Below are positions 31,349 through 35,234 of a DNA stretch of 35,234 nt, one piece after another. The stretch spans positions 1 to 35,234 of the forward strand of contig JAJXWJ010000033.1 of assembly GCA_021781655.1 (NCBI GenBank), in the 5' to 3' direction. Below the pieces are notes generated by a model. It searched no databases and was not told the DNA's origin. It saw only the letters and a program-made list of their open reading frames with translations. The first letter of the stretch is position 1, and each line of letters starts with the position of its first letter. The DNA comes from Bacillota bacterium (lineage in GTDB: Bacteria; Bacillota; Clostridia; Clostridiales; Clostridiaceae). A program made the translations under genes and the position numbers.

Positions 31349-33982
31349 ATGACTAAATATTGTGGTGTAACAAATGCTGAAATAAGTAACAGGGAAATTG
31401 AACATGAAAAGGTTATTAGAAAGTTAGCTGGAGAGTGCATGGTACTACTTGAAAATGATGGTACACTTCCGATTTTAAAAGGAGAAAAGAAGCTTGCTCT
31501 TTACGGCAATGGTGCACGAAGAACAGTAAAAGGAGGAACGGGTTCTGGTGATGTGAATTCAAGGCGAGTTATAAATATAGAACAAGGACTTGAAGCAGCA
31601 GGATTTGAAATTACAACAAAGGCTTGGCTAGATAATTATGACAAACTATTAGATAAGGAACATGAAAGGTATATTGCAAAGCTTGAAGCAATATCAAAAG
31701 AAAAGGGTACATCAACTTTTATAGCAGCTTTTGATAATCCTTTTAAAGAACCATTTCCAAATCTAATTTCAAAAGAGGATATTCATAACTCTAAAACAGC
31801 TACAGCCATTTATGTTATTGCTAGAAATTCTGGTGAAGGTGCTGATAGATATAACACTGAAGGAGATTATTTACTAGCTAAAGAAGAAATAAACAACATT
31901 ACTCTACTTGCAAAAGAATATGAAAAATTCATTCTTGTTTTAAATGTTGGTGGAATTATTGATACTACTGCAATTAAAAGCATTAATGGAATAAATGCAA
32001 TAATCCTTGCAGGTCAAACTGGCAGTATTGGAGGGCATGCAGTAGCTGATGTATTGACAGGAGATACTGTGCCATCAGGAAAGTTAGCAGATACTTGGGC
32101 AAAGGATTATGAAGACTATCCATCAGCAAAAACCTATAGTCATAATAATGGAAATACTGATGATGAATATTATACTGAAGGTATATACGTAGGATATAGA
32201 TATTTTGATACCTTTAATATAAGTCCTAATTATTGTTTTGGCTATGGGCTTTCATATACAAGTTTTGATATTAAAGTATGTGAAGTTATGGCAAATGAAA
32301 ATCAAGTATCAGTTATTGTCAAGGTAAAAAATATAGGTGAAAAATATTCAGGAAAAGAAGTTGTTCAAATTTATTATTCTGCACCAGAAGGGAATATAGA
32401 TAAACCATATCAAGAGCTTGCTGCATTTGGAAAGACAAAAATATTAGCTCCAGCAGAAGAAGAGCAATTAAAAATATCCTTTAAAATAACTTCAATGGCA
32501 TCTTATAGTGAAGAGGAAGCAGCCTGGATAATTGAAAAAGGCAGTTATATAATACGTGTTGGAAATAGTTCTAGAAACACAAAGGTAGCAGCTGTTATAC
32601 AATTAGATAAAGATGCTGTAACAGAGAGGCTTAAAAATACCTTTAAAGATTCAGAAAAATTAGAATTAATTTCTAATATATCAAATAAAGTGTACAAGTA
32701 CAAGGAAGAACCAACGGAAATTGTAAAAGCTAAAAAAATTAATATTGATGCGTCTAAAATAAACGCTATAGAAATAAAATATAAAAGCAAAATTGAAAAG
32801 CTTCATAATAATATTTCGGATAAGAAACTTACAATGGAAGATGTTTTAGAAAAAAGAGCTAAAATTGAAGATCTCATTTCCCAACTAACAGTAGAAGAAA
32901 TGGCAGCATTATGTGTTGGTACTATGAGGATAAATGCAAATGCTGATGATATTATAGGCTCTTCATCTATAAGCGTTCCTGGGGCAGCAGGAGATACAAC
33001 ATCTTTAATGAATGATGATAGAAAGATAGGCAATTTAATTATGGCAGATGGTCCTGCAGGACTTAGGCTTACACCTCATTTTCAAACAACTTTAGATGGA
33101 GAAATAATCCCCACTAAACATGCAATGCCAGGTTTTATAGGTGGTGAAGAAGTAAAGTCTCCTGATACAATAGATTATTATCAATATTGTACCGCTATTC
33201 CTATAGCATGGATGTTATCGCAGTCATGGGACATGAAGTTAATTGAGGACATAGGTAAGATTGTGGGAAAAGAAATGTTAGAATTTAATGTGTCACTTTG
33301 GCTTGCACCAGGAATGAACATTCATAGAAATCCTTTATGTGGTCGTAATTTTGAATATTATTCAGAAGATCCATTACTTACAGGTATGTGTGCTGCAGCT
33401 GATACAAGAGGTATTCAATCTTTTCCTGGAATTGGAACGACGATAAAGCATTTTGCAGCAAATTCGCAAGAAGATAATCGTATGTTTAATAATGCACATA
33501 TTAGTGAGAGGGCTCTTCGAGAGATTTATTTAAAAGGGTTTGAAATTGCAGTTAAATCTTCTCAACCAATGTCGATTATGACTTCCTATAACCTTATTAA
33601 TGGAATTCATTCAGCAAACAATTATGATCTTCTGACTTTAGTTTTAAGAGATGAGTGGGGTTTTGAAGGATTTGTTATGACAGACTGGTTTTCTTCTCAG
33701 GATGTTACACTTCTATTTGGAGACAGCAAGCATAAGTACCCCATTGCTTCCTCTAAATTATGCATTAAGGCTGGAAATGAATTGCAAATGCCTGGCTCAA
33801 AAGAAAATGTTGATGATATAGTTGCAGCTGTAAAGGAAGGAGTTATTTTACTTGAGGAGCTTCAAAATTGTTCAAAAAATATCTTAAAGGTTATTTCAAA
33901 GTCAAATTATTATGATGGAGTTGAGCCATACACGGAGCAATTTGATAATTTAAATTGGTATTTCAAAGTAGAAAATGAATAG
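31349..33982 (+). CDS. GH3 glycoside hydrolase with permuted domain order
   Basis: The protein has 877 residues from the ATG at 31349, 7-8 bases after AAGAGGTG; an ATG at 31343 is too close. The domain order is reversed relative to most GH3 enzymes. The alpha/beta sandwich domain (GH3_C) comes first (about 20-255) with acid/base candidate Glu163 in NSGEGADRYN. The fibronectin-III-like domain follows (about 310-415, GKEVVQIYYSAPEG), then a Lys-rich linker, then the TIM barrel (about 508-850). The barrel holds MADGPAGLRL, LWLAPGMNIHRNPLCGRNFE, KH in TTIKHFAANS (about 700-701) and nucleophile Asp779 in VMTDWFSSQD. Permuted GH3 beta-glucosidases are known from Ruminococcus and relatives. There is no signal peptide, so action is intracellular. 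Confidence 0.9.
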   Translation: MTKYCGVTNAEISNREIEHEKVIRKLAGECMVLLENDGTLPILKGEKKLALYGNGARRTVKGGTGSGDVNSRRVINIEQGLEAAGFEITTKAWLDNYDKLLDKEHERYIAKLEAISKEKGTSTFIAAFDNPFKEPFPNLISKEDIHNSKTATAIYVIARNSGEGADRYNTEGDYLLAKEEINNITLLAKEYEKFILVLNVGGIIDTTAIKSINGINAIILAGQTGSIGGHAVADVLTGDTVPSGKLADTWAKDYEDYPSAKTYSHNNGNTDDEYYTEGIYVGYRYFDTFNISPNYCFGYGLSYTSFDIKVCEVMANENQVSVIVKVKNIGEKYSGKEVVQIYYSAPEGNIDKPYQELAAFGKTKILAPAEEEQLKISFKITSMASYSEEEAAWIIEKGSYIIRVGNSSRNTKVAAVIQLDKDAVTERLKNTFKDSEKLELISNISNKVYKYKEEPTEIVKAKKINIDASKINAIEIKYKSKIEKLHNNISDKKLTMEDVLEKRAKIEDLISQLTVEEMAALCVGTMRINANADDIIGSSSISVPGAAGDTTSLMNDDRKIGNLIMADGPAGLRLTPHFQTTLDGEIIPTKHAMPGFIGGEEVKSPDTIDYYQYCTAIPIAWMLSQSWDMKLIEDIGKIVGKEMLEFNVSLWLAPGMNIHRNPLCGRNFEYYSEDPLLTGMCAAADTRGIQSFPGIGTTIKHFAANSQEDNRMFNNAHISERALREIYLKGFEIAVKSSQPMSIMTSYNLINGIHSANNYDLLTLVLRDEWGFEGFVMTDWFSSQDVTLLFGDSKHKYPIASSKLCIKAGNELQMPGSKENVDDIVAAVKEGVILLEELQNCSKNILKVISKSNYYDGVEPYTEQFDNLNWYFKVENE

Positions 33983-33994
33983 CAAATTCATAAC

Positions 33995-34023
33995 AGAAAA
34001 GCCAGTAATATACTGGCTTTTCT
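33995..34023. terminator. Intrinsic terminator after the GH3 gene
   Basis: AGAAAAGCCAGTA (33995-34007) pairs with 34011-34023 around ATA, a perfect 13-bp stem. The downstream T-run is broken (TCTCCTTTAT). It separates the glycoside operon from the AraC gene. Confidence 0.8.
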
Positions 34024-34081
34024 CCTTTATATATGCTTATATATTTATATAATACCAAAGCAAAATAAAGGGGATAATAAT

Positions 34082-34945
34082 ATGGAGTACACTTATGAGA
34101 ACGTTATAAAGGATGAAAAAATACCTTTCAAAGTCATAGTACATAATTATGACATAAAATCTATTTCAATTAAAAGTCACTGGCATGAGGAATTTGAATT
34201 AACTTATATAATATCGGATAGTGAGGGTGAAGTATATATTGATGGACAAAAGTATATTATAAATCAAGGCGATATTTTTTTGATTAATTCTAACTGCATA
34301 CATTCTATTTTTGTTGAAAGCTGTATAAATCAGGTTGCAGTAACACTTTTGATACCTTATGAATTTATAGAAAGTTTATATCCAGACTTAAAAAATATTG
34401 AATTTGATTGTATGGCGATTGGTCTCAAAAAAAACGATTATGATAAGAATATCATAAAAAAACTTCAACAAAATATTATGGAAATAGCAGAATGTTATGA
34501 TAAAAAATATAGTTTTTGGAATATTAAGATAGCAAGTTTAAGCTATGATACTGTGTATTTGCTATTAAAATATTTTAAAAAAGAAAGAAATATAGAAGAT
34601 ATAATACATCAAAAAGAAAAATTAAAGATAATATCAGAAATTGTAGTTTTCATAAAGAAAAATTATAATGAAGCTTTATATATAGATCAAATAGCTAAAC
34701 AATTTGGATTTTCACCTCAATATCTTTGTCGATACTTTAAAAAGCATATGGGTATAACAATTTTGAAATATATCAATAATGTAAGGCTTATCAATGCCTA
34801 TAGAGAACTTATGAATACAGATAAATTAATAGTTACAATATCACTTGAAAATGGATTTGCAAATGAAAAATCCTTTATTAATTCATTTAAACAAGTGTAT
34901 AACACAACTCCTCATGAATATAGACATTCTTTGCTAAAGAAATAA
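34082..34945 (+). CDS. AraC-family regulator with N-terminal cupin domain
   Basis: This is a 287-residue protein. The N-terminal cupin-like sensor domain (about 20-110) has SHWHEEFELTYI, GEVYIDGQKYIINQGDIFLI and NSNCIHS. The C-terminal double HTH (about 188-285) has DQIAKQFGFSPQYLCRYFKK and the AraC signature end FANEKSFINSFKQVYNTTPH followed by EYRHSLLKK. AAAGGGG precedes the ATG by about 8 bases. The cupin-HTH order is typical of regulators of plant-cell-wall sugar genes. Its position right after the MFS/esterase/GH3 operon makes that operon the likely target. The inducer is unknown. Confidence 0.88.
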   Translation: MEYTYENVIKDEKIPFKVIVHNYDIKSISIKSHWHEEFELTYIISDSEGEVYIDGQKYIINQGDIFLINSNCIHSIFVESCINQVAVTLLIPYEFIESLYPDLKNIEFDCMAIGLKKNDYDKNIIKKLQQNIMEIAECYDKKYSFWNIKIASLSYDTVYLLLKYFKKERNIEDIIHQKEKLKIISEIVVFIKKNYNEALYIDQIAKQFGFSPQYLCRYFKKHMGITILKYINNVRLINAYRELMNTDKLIVTISLENGFANEKSFINSFKQVYNTTPHEYRHSLLKK

Positions 34946-35141
34946 TATTATAAAACAAAGCATAATTAGAAATCAGGATAGTTTTCAAACTTTTGCTAAA
35001 GCATATGCTGCAGCATGGATTGTAAAATGAATTCATCAAAAATCTCCTAAAAATAAATTAATACTATTATAATATGCATTTTACATATAGTAGCCACCAT
35101 AGTAAATATGATATAATCTCGTTTTCGACACTTAAAAAATA
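34946..35141. other. Non-coding stretch with a possible gene remnant
   Basis: No complete gene with a start and RBS is seen. One frame (34938 to about 35029) reads RNQDSFQTFAKAYAAAWIVK before a stop; it looks protein-like but has no start and I cannot place it. TATAAT occurs at 35112-35117 without a -35 box at proper spacing. The rest is AT-rich spacer. Confidence 0.3.
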
Positions 35142-35188
35142 AAAAAGAGAAGAAAACCCATATAAATAGAGGTTTTTCTTCTCTTTTT
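35142..35188. terminator. Bidirectional terminator hairpin at the window end
   Basis: 35142-35158 (AAAAAGAGAAGAAAACC) pairs with 35171-35188 (GGTTTTTCTTCTCTTTTT) with one bulged T and a 12-base loop. It has an A-run before and a T-run after, so it can stop transcripts from the AraC side and from genes beyond the right edge. Confidence 0.85.
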
Positions 35189-35234
35189 CTATTTCAAAAA
35201 TGTTGTATGGAATTTTTAATTTGAAATTTTTTTA

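Noticed and set aside
31505-31516. YGNG in the GH3 protein, resembling the pediocin-box YGNGV
   Set aside because: It lies inside a 877-residue enzyme as part of the sandwich-domain strand ALYGNGARR. There are no cysteines or leader, so it is not a bacteriocin partner for the immunity gene.

Overview
This is a low-G+C Firmicute chromosome segment, most likely Clostridium sensu stricto. The evidence is strongly AT-rich DNA, AAGGAGG-type ribosome binding sites, frequent TTG starts, consensus sigma-A promoters and clostridial family composition. I cannot name the species. No rRNA, tRNA, phage, CRISPR array or transposase gene was seen.

Left part (1-4.4 kb): a mixed set of small genes. These are the end of a YrrT-like methyltransferase; an orphan homologue of the class IIa bacteriocin (enterocin A) immunity family with the tail of an HxlR-type regulator just behind it; a LysR regulator divergent from a DUF4865 gene; an excisionase-type HTH gene followed by a DUF4180 gene; and an alpha/beta hydrolase broken by an internal deletion.

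Middle part (4.4-21.8 kb): an efflux and drug-response island. Five export systems lie in about 17 kb, four of them next to their own repressor gene: TetR/DHA2 MFS, MarR/heterodimeric ABC exporter, TetR/DHA1 MFS, a MATE pump, and TetR/ABC-2 transporter with two permeases. Several repressor genes sit beside clear inverted-repeat operators, one of them repeated inside its operon. Interspersed are an MBL-fold hydrolase, a YoaK/DUF1275 membrane protein, a Rossmann-TylF methyltransferase fusion, and a tocopherol-cyclase/AttH-like protein whose SD overlaps a run of eight G. A 0.3-kb non-coding imperfect palindrome (MITE-like) lies at 11.8-12.1 kb, and a partial copy lies at 4.3-4.4 kb.

Right part (21.8-35.2 kb): metabolism. 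It holds a serine hydrolase, a Gfo/Idh/MocA oxidoreductase, an RpiR/GH1 6-phospho-beta-glucosidase/AEC transporter group on the minus strand, an O-acetylhomoserine sulfhydrylase, and a carbohydrate operon (MFS transporter, esterase D-like hydrolase, GH3 glycosidase with permuted domain order) followed by an AraC regulator. Together the operon genes would import a glycoside or oligosaccharide, deacylate it and hydrolyse it in the cytoplasm.

All function calls come from reading motifs by eye; no database search was run.
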